Source of the DNA: JBJXFE01 sp046153875
Lineage (GTDB): Bacteria; Planctomycetota; Phycisphaerae; Phycisphaerales; UBA1924
Assembly: GCA_046153875.1 (NCBI GenBank)
Contig: JBJXFE010000009.1
Location: 1-64,000 of the forward strand
Reading direction: 5' to 3'
DNA length: 64,000 nucleotides
Under the pieces are notes generated by a model. It worked only from the letters and a program-made list of their open reading frames with translations. It was not told where the DNA came from and ran no database searches. Below, piece by piece: positions 50,801 to 58,160 of the stretch. Every line of letters starts with the position of its first letter. Position 1 is the stretch's first letter. The position numbers and the translations under genes were made by a program.

Positions 50801-51141
50801 GGGACAGCGGCATCTACCTGCGGGGAAGCAGCAAGGCGCAAGTGAATACCTGGTGCTGGCCCGTGGGCTCCGGCGAGATCTACGGGTACCGCACCGATGC
50901 GGCGCTCCCGCCGGAGGTCCGCGCGGGCGCGACGCCGCGCGTCAACGCCGACGCGCCCATCGGCCAGTGGAACCGCTTCGTCGTCACGATGCGGGGCGAT
51001 CGTCTCACCGTCGTGCTCAACGGCAAGACCGTGATCGAGAACGCGCACCTGCCCGGCATCGCCGAGTCCGGGCCGATCGCTCTGCAGATGCACGGCGGCG
51101 CCATCCAGTTCGCCAACCTGCTCATCAAGGAGCTCGAATAG
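47857..51141 (+). CDS. Sialate O-acetylesterase-type SGNH hydrolase fused to two DUF1080 domains
   Basis: 1094 residues from a GTG with GGAGG upstream. A weak signal peptide (RIVSASVATAFAATAAA) is followed by a sialate-9-O-acetylesterase-like region, about 25-650: PAILADHMVVQRQTAAPIWG, VWVCGGQSNMEWTV with the nucleophile Ser, a galactose-binding-like insert (about 260-400), and the catalytic DIGNPQDIHPVNKQDVGRRL. Two DUF1080 (concanavalin-like, 3-keto-disaccharide hydrolase) domains follow, about 685-880 (FTPLFSGTDLAGWVNVNCAP) and 890-1090 (FMPLYTGVDFAGWKFGPEHE). It probably removes acetyl groups from, and cleaves, a complex sugar polymer outside the cytoplasm. The three-domain fusion is notable. 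Divergent from top6B. Confidence 0.88.
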   Translation: MNIIPRRVGPGRIVSASVATAFAATAAADVTLPAILADHMVVQRQTAAPIWGWARAGERVRVSADWPGGSAVEAVADDRGRWSLNLKTPVAGGPYTITVVGDNALTIKDVLVGEVWVCGGQSNMEWTVASSYNPAGEAAGAKYPMIRCFDVPNVASAEARDDCAGAWKGCSPMTVSRFSAAAYFFAREVHRELGVPVGIVTADWGGTVIQAWMNEESLADFPEFSEALGNVRAERKDPGAAERRYREQLAAWWRAWDEPGAPAADWAALGYDDAAWKSMKLPAAFGAAHGLDRFDGMVYYRRSVDLAPGWGGGKDATLLLGPIDDRDAAYVNGELIGSTHEDGRWNQARRYTIPARLIRPGRNVIALRVLDTGGLGGVNGAAESIVLAPSAGGESPARLGGDWRYAVGRTMRDAPGGNRGLPPAPSFVGINPNTPTVLHNGMIAPIERFARRGFLWYQGESNRYDAKQYARLFPSLIGRWRGQTLGEGPVAPFYFVQIAPFRYGGDNGETAALREAQAAALRLPDTGMVVTTDIGNPQDIHPVNKQDVGRRLALLALSKTYGKTDVESSGPMFKSFQKQSGAIRVAFDHANGLMSRDGPPGSFIVAGADRRFFKARAAIDGDTIVVSSPRVPSPEAVRFAWEPAPEPNLVNDGGLPAAPFRTDDWNGPTGPVEDDGRTSHLTTEPAFTPLFSGTDLAGWVNVNCAPGTWTARDGVIACTGFPTGVIRTTKQYENFVLELEWRHLKPQGNAGLFVWSDALTARGQPFTRSVEVQVMDGLEGEWYTSDGDIFPIHGATMVPENGRGGNRAFPTEKRMNPSPEWNHYRVTCLNGDVSLAVNGSVVTRGRECSPRQGHICLEAEGSPIEFRNLLLRELPPTPGLPSNHIADATEGFMPLYTGVDFAGWKFGPEHEGHFKAADWTIDFDGQGADLWTHKSYKDFVLIADWRWSGELKPAHLPVILPNGDEKKDASGKTATQTVPEAGDSGIYLRGSSKAQVNTWCWPVGSGEIYGYRTDAALPPEVRAGATPRVNADAPIGQWNRFVVTMRGDRLTVVLNGKTVIENAHLPGIAESGPIALQMHGGAIQFANLLIKELE

Positions 51142-51268
51142 GAGAGTGAGCGCAGCCGAAAAAGAACGTCGGGGGTGCAAGGCCGGGCGCGACGGCCGCT
51201 TCTAGGATGCGATTCGGAGCTCCCGCCGCCCGACCGTGGATGGCCGTGAACGAGGAGACCCCGGCCGC

Positions 51269-52654
51269 ATGCCCCGAAAGCCGCGCCTCGTCATCGTCGC
51301 CAACCGCCTGCCGGTGCACCGCGCGGGCCGGGGCGACTCGGCCCGATGGGTGCAGAGCACGGGCGGTCTGGTCACGGCGCTCGAGCCCATCCTCCGCGAG
51401 CGCGCGGGCGCGTGGATCGGCTGGACCGGGTCGTCGGGCGGGCCCCGTCCCCGGTCCTTCATGCACAACGGCCTGCGCATCCGCCCCGTCCCGCTGACCG
51501 AGCACGAGGTGGACGTGTACTACCACCAGATGTGCAACCGCACGTTCTGGCCGCTCTTCCACGACGCCATCCGCACCCCCGACTTCGACCACTCGTGGTG
51601 GAAGCCGTACGTCCGCGTGAACGAGCGCTACGCCCGGGCCGCGGCGGCGGTGGCCCGGCGCGGGGACGTGGTCTGGGTCCACGACTACCACCTCATGCTC
51701 GTCCCGCGCCTGCTCCGCCGGCTCCGCCCCGACGTGCGCATCGGCTTCTTCCTGCACACGCCCTTCCCGCCCGAGGAACTCTTCGCGTGGCTCCCGTGGC
51801 GCAACGAGGTTCTGCTGGGCCTGCTCGGGTCGGACGTGGTCGGCTTCCAGACCTATGCCTCGGCGCAGAACTTCTCGCGCGCCTGCCGCGACCACACGTC
51901 CGCGGACGGCACCGACACGCTGCTCGACTTCGAGCGCCGCCGGGTCCGCGTGGGTTCGTTCCCCATCTCGATCGACTTCCGATGGTTCGACGAGCACGCC
52001 TCGACACCGGCCGTCGTGGCGGAGGCCCAGGCCATCCGCCGGCGGATCGGGGCGACCCGCAAGATCCTCCTCGCCGTGGACCGTCTCGACTACACCAAGG
52101 GCATCGACGCGCGCCTGCGCGCCTTCGAACTGATGCTGCGACGCGGCGGGGCGTCCGTCCAGGATTGCGTACTCATGCAGATCGCCGCGCCCAGCCGTGA
52201 GCTGGTCCGCGAGTACGCCGAGACCCGTTCGCGCGTCGAACAACTCGTGGGCCGTATCAACGGCGAGTACAGCGTTCCCGGGCGCGTCGCTGTTCACTAC
52301 TTCCGGCGGAACTTCACACGCGATGAGCTGCTGCCCTACTACCGCGCCGCCGATGCGATGGTGGTCACGCCGCTGCGCGACGGGATGAACCTCGTCGCGA
52401 AGGAATACGTCGCGGCCCGATCCAACCTGGGCGGTGTGCTGGTGCTCAGCGAGTTCGCCGGCGCCGCCCGCGAGCTGCGCCGCGCGCTGCTCGTGAACCC
52501 ACGGGACCTGGAGGGCATGTCCGCCGTTCTCGAGCAGGCCGTGAAGATCCCCCGCACCGAGGCGCGACACCGCATGGCGATCCTCCGCACGGTGGTCCGA
52601 CGCCACGACGTCTTCGTCTGGGCCGAGCGGTTCCTGGAGGCCCTCGGACCATGA
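51269..52654 (+). CDS. otsA: Trehalose-6-phosphate synthase
   Basis: A GT20 glycosyltransferase that joins glucose from a nucleotide sugar to glucose 6-phosphate. Conserved stretches: RLVIVANRLPVHRA, WIGWTGSSGG, VVWVHDYHLMLVPRLLRRL, IGFFLHTPFPPEELFAWLPW, LLAVDRLDYTKGIDARLRAF and VTPLRDGMNLVAKEYVA. 461 residues, normal. ATG at 51269 with GAGGAG about ten bases upstream; an upstream reading adds only 11 unlike residues. The stop overlaps the next ATG (ATGA), so it is co-translated with the OtsB-GH15 protein. A TAGGAT at 51203 may be the promoter. The donor (UDP- or GDP-glucose) cannot be decided from sequence. Confidence 0.95.
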   Translation: MPRKPRLVIVANRLPVHRAGRGDSARWVQSTGGLVTALEPILRERAGAWIGWTGSSGGPRPRSFMHNGLRIRPVPLTEHEVDVYYHQMCNRTFWPLFHDAIRTPDFDHSWWKPYVRVNERYARAAAAVARRGDVVWVHDYHLMLVPRLLRRLRPDVRIGFFLHTPFPPEELFAWLPWRNEVLLGLLGSDVVGFQTYASAQNFSRACRDHTSADGTDTLLDFERRRVRVGSFPISIDFRWFDEHASTPAVVAEAQAIRRRIGATRKILLAVDRLDYTKGIDARLRAFELMLRRGGASVQDCVLMQIAAPSRELVREYAETRSRVEQLVGRINGEYSVPGRVAVHYFRRNFTRDELLPYYRAADAMVVTPLRDGMNLVAKEYVAARSNLGGVLVLSEFAGAARELRRALLVNPRDLEGMSAVLEQAVKIPRTEARHRMAILRTVVRRHDVFVWAERFLEALGP

Positions 52655-55176
52655 GCGGCGTCAAGGAAACCCTGGCCGCGGCCGCCGAAGCCCCGATCCT
52701 GCTCGTGGCCTGCGACTTCGACGGGACGCTCGCGCCGATCGTCGACCACCCGGAGCACGCGGCGGGTCACCCGGATGCGCTCCTGGCCCTCGCGGATCTC
52801 GCCGCGCTCCCCCACACGCACGCGGCGGTCATCTCCGGACGCGGGCTGACCGACCTGACAACGCGGGTCGGGGCGCAGGGCGCGATCCGTCTCGTGGGGA
52901 GCCACGGCGTCGAAACCGGGTCCACCGCCCGCCTCAGTCTCACGCCCGAGGGCCGATCGCTGCTCGCGGCCCTGCGCGACGAGCTGAACGCGATCACCGG
53001 CTCCGTGCCGGGGTCGTTCGTGGAAGCGAAACCCACGGGCGTCGCGTACCACTACCGACGTGTCGGCGACAGGGCGGCGGTCAATCAGGCGATCACCGCG
53101 ATCATGGCCGGGCCGGCTCGGCGCGAGGGTGTGTACGCCCTCCAGGGCGATCAGGTCGTTGAGCTCACGATTGTCCCGCCGGACAAGGGCAGGGCCCTCG
53201 CGCAGCTCCGTGAGCGGGTCGGCGCGACCTCCGTGGTTTTTTTTGGCGACGACACCACCGACGAACACGCCTTCGCCGCGATCGGCCATGCGGGCGTCGG
53301 CGTGAAGATCGGCGCGGGTGACACGGTCGCCCACCACCGTATCGACGGGCAGGGTGAGGTCGCGGGGCTGCTCCGTTCGATCCACGAGCGTCGATCGGAG
53401 TTCCTCGCGCGCCACAGGCCCGTGCCGATCGAACACCACTCGATGCTCTCCGACCAGCGGACCGTGGCCCTCGTCGACCCGACCGGCCGTGTGGTGTGGC
53501 TTTGCCTGCCGCGCGTGGACTCCGCAGCTGTTTTCGCGGCCCTGCTCGCGAGTGACGCCGCGGGTGTGTTCGGGATCGAGCCCGCCTCGGGCGGCGAGCC
53601 GAGGCAGCAGTACCTGGGCGACTCGTTCGTCCTGCAGACAACCTGGCCGACGCTGACCGTCACCGACTACTTCGACTGCTCGGGCGGGCGCCCGTATCAG
53701 CGGGCCGGGCGGACGGACCTCGTGCGGGTGATCGAGGGCAACGGCCGCGCCGTGATCCGGTTCGCGCCGCGCCTCGATTTCGGGCGCGCTCCGACACGCA
53801 TCATCCGTCGCGACCGCGGCCTGGAAGTGGACGGCTGGCCCGATCCGATCGTGCTCTTTTCCCCGGGCGTCGAGTGGACAGTTCAGGCTGACGGTCCGGA
53901 GGCCGCCGCGACGGCCGAAGTCGAGCTGACGGGCGCGCCCGTGCTGCTCGAGCTCCGCTACGGCTCCGCAAGCCTGCGCGACCCGGTACTCCCCGAGGCC
54001 GAGCGACGCCGGCAGACCGAGCGGTTCTGGTCCGGGTGGGTCGGGACGCTGCGCATCCCGGCGCAGCACGCGCCCCAGGTCAGGCGCTCGGCCGCCGTGA
54101 TCAAGGCGCTATGCCACGGGCCGACCGGCGCGATCGTCGCGGCGGGGACAACCAGCCTCCCCGCGCCGCTGGGCGGTTCGCGCAACTGGGACTACCGCTA
54201 CTGCTGGCCGCGCGACGCCTGCCTGGCCGCCGCCGCGCTCATCCGGCTCGGCAACACCGGAACCGCGATGAAGCTGCTCGACTGGCTGGTGGGCGTCGTG
54301 GATTCGTGCGAGTCGCCCGAGCGACTCCGTCCGATCTACACCGTCGCGGGCGGGAACCTGGGGCAGGAGGGCGAGATCGGGTCGCTGCCCGGCTACGGGC
54401 GCAGCCGGCCCGTGCGCATCGGCAACGCCGCGGCACACCAGGTCCAGCTCGACGTGTTCGGACCGATCGTGGACGTGGCCGCGCTGCTGGCCGAGGCGGG
54501 CGCGCCCGTCACCCCGCAGTACTGGCGGCTGGTGGAGTCGATGGTCAACGCCGCCGCAGCCCGCTGGCAGGAGCCGGACCACGGCATCTGGGAGCTGCGC
54601 ACGCACAAGCGGCACAACGTCCACACCAAGGTGATGTGCTGGCACGCGGTGAGCCGGGGCATGGTCGTGGCCGAACAGGCCGTGGGGCGCGTCCGTCCGG
54701 AGTGGCCCGCGCTGTGCGACCGCATCGCCGCGGACGTGACCGCCCACGGGTGGAACGCCGCTGTCGGCGCGTTCACCGCGGCCTACGGCGAAACGACCCT
54801 GGACGCCGCGTCGCTGACGATCGGCCTGACCGGACTGGTCGCGCCGAACGATCCGCGCTTCGTCTCCACCGTGGACGCGATCCATCGCACACTCCGGCGC
54901 GGGCCGACCGTGTACCGCTACCTCTACGACGACGGACTGCCCGGCGTCGAGGGCGGGTTCAACCTCTGCACAGGATGGTTGATCGAGTCGCTCGCGCTCG
55001 TCGGTCGGCGGGCCGAGGCCGAGGAGCTTCTCGCCGCCTACGCCGCCCTCGCCGGGCCCACGGGCCTCATGGCCGAGCAGTTTGATCCTCTGACGGGCCT
55101 GGCCCTGGGCAACTTCCCGCAGGCCTACTCGCACCTGGCGATGATCAACGCCGCGGTGCGCCTCGCCGGGACGTGA
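52651..55176 (+). CDS. Trehalose-6-phosphate phosphatase fused to GH15 hydrolase
   Basis: 841 residues. HAD-type phosphatase OtsB, 1-245: CDFDGTLAPIVDHP (nucleophile Asp near 23), ISGRGLTDL, and VFFGDDTTDEHAF near 200. Then GH15 (glucoamylase/trehalase family), about 260-841: RNWDYRYCWPRDACLAAAAL, HGIWELR with Glu648 as likely acid and LMAEQFDPLTGLALGNFPQA with Glu809 as likely base. Mycobacterial-type GH15 enzymes are trehalases, so one chain could make trehalose and break it, or the GH15 part may act on another glucan. Overlaps otsA by four bases. A run of eight T at 53237 lies within the phosphatase motif. Confidence 0.9.
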   Translation: MSGVKETLAAAAEAPILLVACDFDGTLAPIVDHPEHAAGHPDALLALADLAALPHTHAAVISGRGLTDLTTRVGAQGAIRLVGSHGVETGSTARLSLTPEGRSLLAALRDELNAITGSVPGSFVEAKPTGVAYHYRRVGDRAAVNQAITAIMAGPARREGVYALQGDQVVELTIVPPDKGRALAQLRERVGATSVVFFGDDTTDEHAFAAIGHAGVGVKIGAGDTVAHHRIDGQGEVAGLLRSIHERRSEFLARHRPVPIEHHSMLSDQRTVALVDPTGRVVWLCLPRVDSAAVFAALLASDAAGVFGIEPASGGEPRQQYLGDSFVLQTTWPTLTVTDYFDCSGGRPYQRAGRTDLVRVIEGNGRAVIRFAPRLDFGRAPTRIIRRDRGLEVDGWPDPIVLFSPGVEWTVQADGPEAAATAEVELTGAPVLLELRYGSASLRDPVLPEAERRRQTERFWSGWVGTLRIPAQHAPQVRRSAAVIKALCHGPTGAIVAAGTTSLPAPLGGSRNWDYRYCWPRDACLAAAALIRLGNTGTAMKLLDWLVGVVDSCESPERLRPIYTVAGGNLGQEGEIGSLPGYGRSRPVRIGNAAAHQVQLDVFGPIVDVAALLAEAGAPVTPQYWRLVESMVNAAAARWQEPDHGIWELRTHKRHNVHTKVMCWHAVSRGMVVAEQAVGRVRPEWPALCDRIAADVTAHGWNAAVGAFTAAYGETTLDAASLTIGLTGLVAPNDPRFVSTVDAIHRTLRRGPTVYRYLYDDGLPGVEGGFNLCTGWLIESLALVGRRAEAEELLAAYAALAGPTGLMAEQFDPLTGLALGNFPQAYSHLAMINAAVRLAGT

Positions 55177-55262
55177 TCGCCCGTCGTTACCCGCGCGACA
55201 GGGCCTGCGCGCAGGGCCCACCGAAGCCCGAGCGCGGACGGCCGATCGACGGATCGCGGGTC

Positions 55263-55268
55263 TATGCT
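55263..55268 (+). promoter_or_regulatory. -10-like box TATGCT for ndk
   Basis: TATGCT, 35 bases before the TTG of ndk, with GGAG nearer the start. Confidence 0.35.
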
Positions 55269-55303
55269 TTGCCCCCGTTCGCCTTCAGCACCGGAGAACC
55301 CGC

Positions 55304-55774
55304 TTGGAAACCACACTCATCATCTTCAAGCCCGACGCCGTGCAGCGCGGGCTTATGGGCCGCATCCTCGCCCGCTTCGAGGAGAAGGGGCTGCAGATCG
55401 TCGGCTGCAAGCTCACGCAGATCCCCCGAGCCCTGTGCGAGACGCACTACGAGGCCCACAAGGGCAAACCGTTCTACGCCGGTCTGGTCAAGTTCATGAC
55501 CAGCGCGCCGGTGCTTATCCTCGCGGTGCGCGGCAACGGGGCGATCACGGTCTGCCGCAAGATGATGGGCGCGACGTTCGGCTCCAAGGCCGAGCCCGGC
55601 ACCATCCGCGGCGACTTCGGCGTCTCCAACAGCTTCAACCTCATCCACGGCTCGGACAGCCCCGAGGCGGCCGAGCGAGAACTCACGCTGTTCTTCAAGC
55701 CCGACGAAGTCGTGAGCTACCCGCGCGCCATCGAGGGGTGGGTCTACGACCTCAGCGGCGGCAAGCCGGAGTAA
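55304..55774 (+). CDS. ndk: Nucleoside-diphosphate kinase
   Basis: Moves phosphate between nucleoside tri- and diphosphates through a phosphohistidine. Family sequence is clear: TLIIFKPDAVQRGLMGRILA, FEEKGLQIVGCKL, GATFGSKAEPGTIRGDFGVS and NSFNLIHGSDSPEAAEREL, with the catalytic His in NLIHGSD. 156 residues, normal. The TTG start is set by the family N-terminus and the GGAG eight bases upstream; there is no ATG at that point. Stands alone between the trehalose genes and tatA, with which it is convergent. Confidence 0.96.
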   Translation: METTLIIFKPDAVQRGLMGRILARFEEKGLQIVGCKLTQIPRALCETHYEAHKGKPFYAGLVKFMTSAPVLILAVRGNGAITVCRKMMGATFGSKAEPGTIRGDFGVSNSFNLIHGSDSPEAAERELTLFFKPDEVVSYPRAIEGWVYDLSGGKPE

Positions 55775-55799
55775 CCGCAGGTCCAGTCGTGATTGCTCG

Positions 55800-56102
55800 T
55801 CAGACCTGCGCGGGTCCGCTCGGAGTCGCCGGGTGCTGCGCAACCGTTCCCGGCACGCCCGAGGCCGCGCCGACCGCCGCACCCTGGCCCGCCTTGTCGC
55901 GGTCCGGCAGCTTGACCGGCTCACTCGACGAGTGCTCGATCTCGTCCTCAACGCCCTTGAGGCCCTTGCGGAACTCCACGATGCTCCGCCCCAGGCCGCG
56001 CCCGACCTCGGGCAGCCGCCGCCCGAAGATGAGCAGCCCGAGGATCGCCAGGATGATCAACTCGGGCATGCCGATGTGCGGGAGCAGGGCGAGAGTGGAC
56101 AT
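55800..56102 (-). CDS. tatA: Twin-arginine translocase subunit TatA/TatE
   Basis: TatA forms the size-fitting part of the Tat export channel for folded proteins. Residues 12-29 (MPELIILAILGLLIFGRR) are the membrane helix with the family FGRRLPEVGRGLGRSI and the amphipathic helix EFRKGLKGVEDEIE. The C-terminal 45 residues are Ala/Gly/Pro-rich. 100 residues. ATG with GGAG about nine bases upstream. tatB and tatC are not adjacent. The DUF1501 protein at 41 kb is a likely Tat substrate in this window. Confidence 0.93.
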   Translation of the reverse strand: MSTLALLPHIGMPELIILAILGLLIFGRRLPEVGRGLGRSIVEFRKGLKGVEDEIEHSSSEPVKLPDRDKAGQGAAVGAASGVPGTVAQHPATPSGPAQV

Positions 56103-56130
56103 GCGGGCTCCTGGCTGATTCGTCGGTCAG

Positions 56131-56136
56131 AACCTA
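56131..56136 (-). promoter_or_regulatory. -10-like box TAGGTT for tatA
   Basis: TAGGTT on the minus strand, 28 bases before the tatA ATG with a ribosome-binding site between. Confidence 0.3.
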
Positions 56137-56235
56137 CCCGAAACTCAAGGGTACCCGGACCCCGGAGTCAACGCCTCACCGCCGCGGGAAACACGGGCAA
56201 GAGGGCGGGTGCGGAGCCCGGCGGAGAGCCGGTTC

Positions 56236-57141
56236 TCACACCCTTCCGCCCAGCCCCACCGCCCGTTCGCACGCCTCGACCACGTTCATCAGCAGCATCG
56301 CGACGGTCATGGGACCGACACCGCCCGGCACAGGGCTGATCCACCCCGCGGCCTCCTTCGCCTCGTCGAAGGCCACGTCGCCGACGGTCTTCATCTTGCC
56401 GTCCGGCCCCCGGACGCGGCTGACACCGACATCAACCACGACCGCCCCGGGGTTGATCCAATCGCGCCGCACCAGCCCGGGCACGCCCGCCGCGGCGACC
56501 AGCACGTCGGCCGATCGCGCCAACTCAGCGATCCCGCCGGTCCACTTGTTGCACGAGACGACCGTGGCTTCCTGACGCATGAGCAGCACGCCGATCGGCT
56601 TGCCGACCACGTCCCCCGCCCCCACCACGACCGCGCGCTTTCCGCGGAGCCCGCCGCCCCCGGTCGGCGCCGTCCAGGTCGGCGTGCTCTCGATCATCCG
56701 CATCACCGCCAGGGCCGTGCACGGCACGAGCGACGACTGCCCGTACACGACGTTGCCGATGTTCGCGGGGTTGACGCCCTCGACGTCCTTCTCGGGCGCG
56801 ATGAGCCGCTGAATCCGGTACGGCTCGACGCCCTCGGGAAGCGGCAGGTGGAGCATCACCGCGGCAACGTCCTCCTTCGCGTTCAGCAGGAGCACCCGCC
56901 CGGCGGCATCGTCGAACGACGCCCCGGCCGGCAACTCGTGCAGCCGGTATTCGATCCCCAGGGCGGCGCAGGTCTTCCCCTGGTTCTCGGCGTACACCCG
57001 CGCCCCGTTGTCCCCCGTGTCCACGATCACGGCGTCGAGGCGGACGATCCCGCCGCGCGCCCTGACGGCCGCGGCGCGCTCCGCGATGCGGGCGCGGTAG
57101 ACCTTCGCCAGCGCGTTCCCGTCGATGATCTGGGCGGGCAT
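56236..57141 (-). CDS. folD: FolD-type methylene-tetrahydrofolate dehydrogenase with altered cyclohydrolase site
   Basis: FolD interconverts methylene-, methenyl- and 10-formyl-tetrahydrofolate. The fold is clear: PEKDVEGVNPANIGNVVYGQ, LVPCTALAVMRMIE, VVVGAGDVVGKPIGVLLMRQ and WISPVPGGVGPMTVAMLLMN. 301 residues, normal. However, three conserved catalytic-site positions differ: the family Y-x3-K reads YAENQ (Tyr50, Gln54, the next Lys at 56), the VQLPLP Gln is His98 (LHLPLP), and KDVDG is KDVEG (Glu121). In bifunctional enzymes that Lys and Gln matter for the cyclohydrolase step, so this protein may act mainly as a dehydrogenase. TAGGAT lies six bases before the ATG: leaderless candidate. Confidence 0.9.
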   Translation of the reverse strand: MPAQIIDGNALAKVYRARIAERAAAVRARGGIVRLDAVIVDTGDNGARVYAENQGKTCAALGIEYRLHELPAGASFDDAAGRVLLLNAKEDVAAVMLHLPLPEGVEPYRIQRLIAPEKDVEGVNPANIGNVVYGQSSLVPCTALAVMRMIESTPTWTAPTGGGGLRGKRAVVVGAGDVVGKPIGVLLMRQEATVVSCNKWTGGIAELARSADVLVAAAGVPGLVRRDWINPGAVVVDVGVSRVRGPDGKMKTVGDVAFDEAKEAAGWISPVPGGVGPMTVAMLLMNVVEACERAVGLGGRV

Positions 57142-57147
57142 GACCCG

Positions 57148-57153
57148 ATCCTA
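57148..57153 (-). promoter_or_regulatory. -10-like box TAGGAT, leaderless candidate (folD)
   Basis: TAGGAT on the minus strand with exactly six bases to the folD ATG. Forms a 51-bp divergent pair with the kdsA box at 57193. Confidence 0.48.
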
Positions 57154-57192
57154 CCCGGCGACAGGCCTTCGGGTCTTCCGCGGGAACATTCC

Positions 57193-57198
57193 TACTCT
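57193..57198 (+). promoter_or_regulatory. -10-like box TACTCT, leaderless candidate (kdsA)
   Basis: TACTCT with exactly six bases to the kdsA ATG; no ribosome-binding site. Same hexamer and spacing as at 45385. Confidence 0.48.
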
Positions 57199-57204
57199 TC
57201 CGCC

Positions 57205-58092
57205 ATGGTGCGAACCTGTCACGCGGGGAGCGTCGAGATCGGGCCCGGGCGGCCGCTGGCGATCATCGCCGGGCCGTGCGTGCTCGAGTCGGCCGAACTG
57301 GGCTTCGCGTGCGCGGACCTGCTGGCCCGCACCTGCCGCGAGCTGGGGTTGGCGTTTGTCTTCAAGGCGTCGTTCGACAAGGCCAACCGTTCGAGCATCA
57401 ACTCGCCGCGCGGGCCGGGGCTGGAACGCGGGCTCGAATGGCTCGGGCGCATCCGGCGCGACTTCGGCGTGCCGGTGACGACGGACATCCACGAGCCGAC
57501 CCAGGCCGAGCCGGCGGCGCGGGTGGTCGACCTGCTCCAGGTGCCGGCGTTCCTGTGCCGGCAGACGGACCTGCTCCTCGCGTGCGGCGAAGCGGCGGCG
57601 CGCCACGATCGGGCCGTCAACGTCAAGAAGGGACAGTTCCTCTCGCCCGCCGAGATGGCCGGGCCGGTGCGGAAACTCGCCGAAGCGGGGTGCTCGAACG
57701 TCATGCTCACGGAGCGCGGCACGATGTTCGGCTACGGACGGCTGATCAACGATTTCATCGGCTTGGGCGACATGATGGAGCTGAAGGCGGCTCTTCCGGA
57801 CACCGGTGCGGACGGCGGGATGCCCGTCTGCTTCGACTGCACGCACTCGACGCAGACGCCCGGGACCGGGGAGACCACGGGAGGACGGCCCGATCGGGCT
57901 CCCCTGCTGGCGCGTGCGGCGACGGCCGCGGGAGTCCACGCGTTGTTCATCGAGTGCCACCCCGAGCCGCGCACGGCCCTGAGCGACGCCAGCACGATGC
58001 TGCGGCTGGACTCGATGCCGGAGCTGCTGCGTCAGGTCGCGGCGATCCACGCCGCGATCGGACCCGCCCGGGCGACACACCGCACGCCGTGA
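57205..58092 (+). CDS. kdsA: 3-deoxy-8-phosphooctulonate synthase (Kdo8P synthase)
   Basis: Condenses phosphoenolpyruvate with arabinose 5-phosphate to Kdo 8-phosphate, a precursor of the LPS inner core. Conserved stretches are AIIAGPCVLESAELG, VFKASFDKANRSSINSPRGP, TTDIHEPTQAEPAARVVDLL, AFLCRQTDLLLA, VNVKKGQFLSPAEM, VMLTERGTMFGYGRLINDFI and CFDCTHSTQTPG. The Cys in IAGPC, where non-metal enzymes have Asn, places it in the metal-dependent class. 295 residues, normal. ATG at 57205 follows a TACTCT box by six bases. Implies an outer membrane with Kdo. Other kds genes are not in the window. Confidence 0.95.
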   Translation: MVRTCHAGSVEIGPGRPLAIIAGPCVLESAELGFACADLLARTCRELGLAFVFKASFDKANRSSINSPRGPGLERGLEWLGRIRRDFGVPVTTDIHEPTQAEPAARVVDLLQVPAFLCRQTDLLLACGEAAARHDRAVNVKKGQFLSPAEMAGPVRKLAEAGCSNVMLTERGTMFGYGRLINDFIGLGDMMELKAALPDTGADGGMPVCFDCTHSTQTPGTGETTGGRPDRAPLLARAATAAGVHALFIECHPEPRTALSDASTMLRLDSMPELLRQVAAIHAAIGPARATHRTP

Positions 58093-58160
58093 CCGCGCTC
58101 AACCAACGAACGGAGGGGCCGCCCGTGCCACCAGCGTTCGGGACGGGCCCGGCATCCGAG

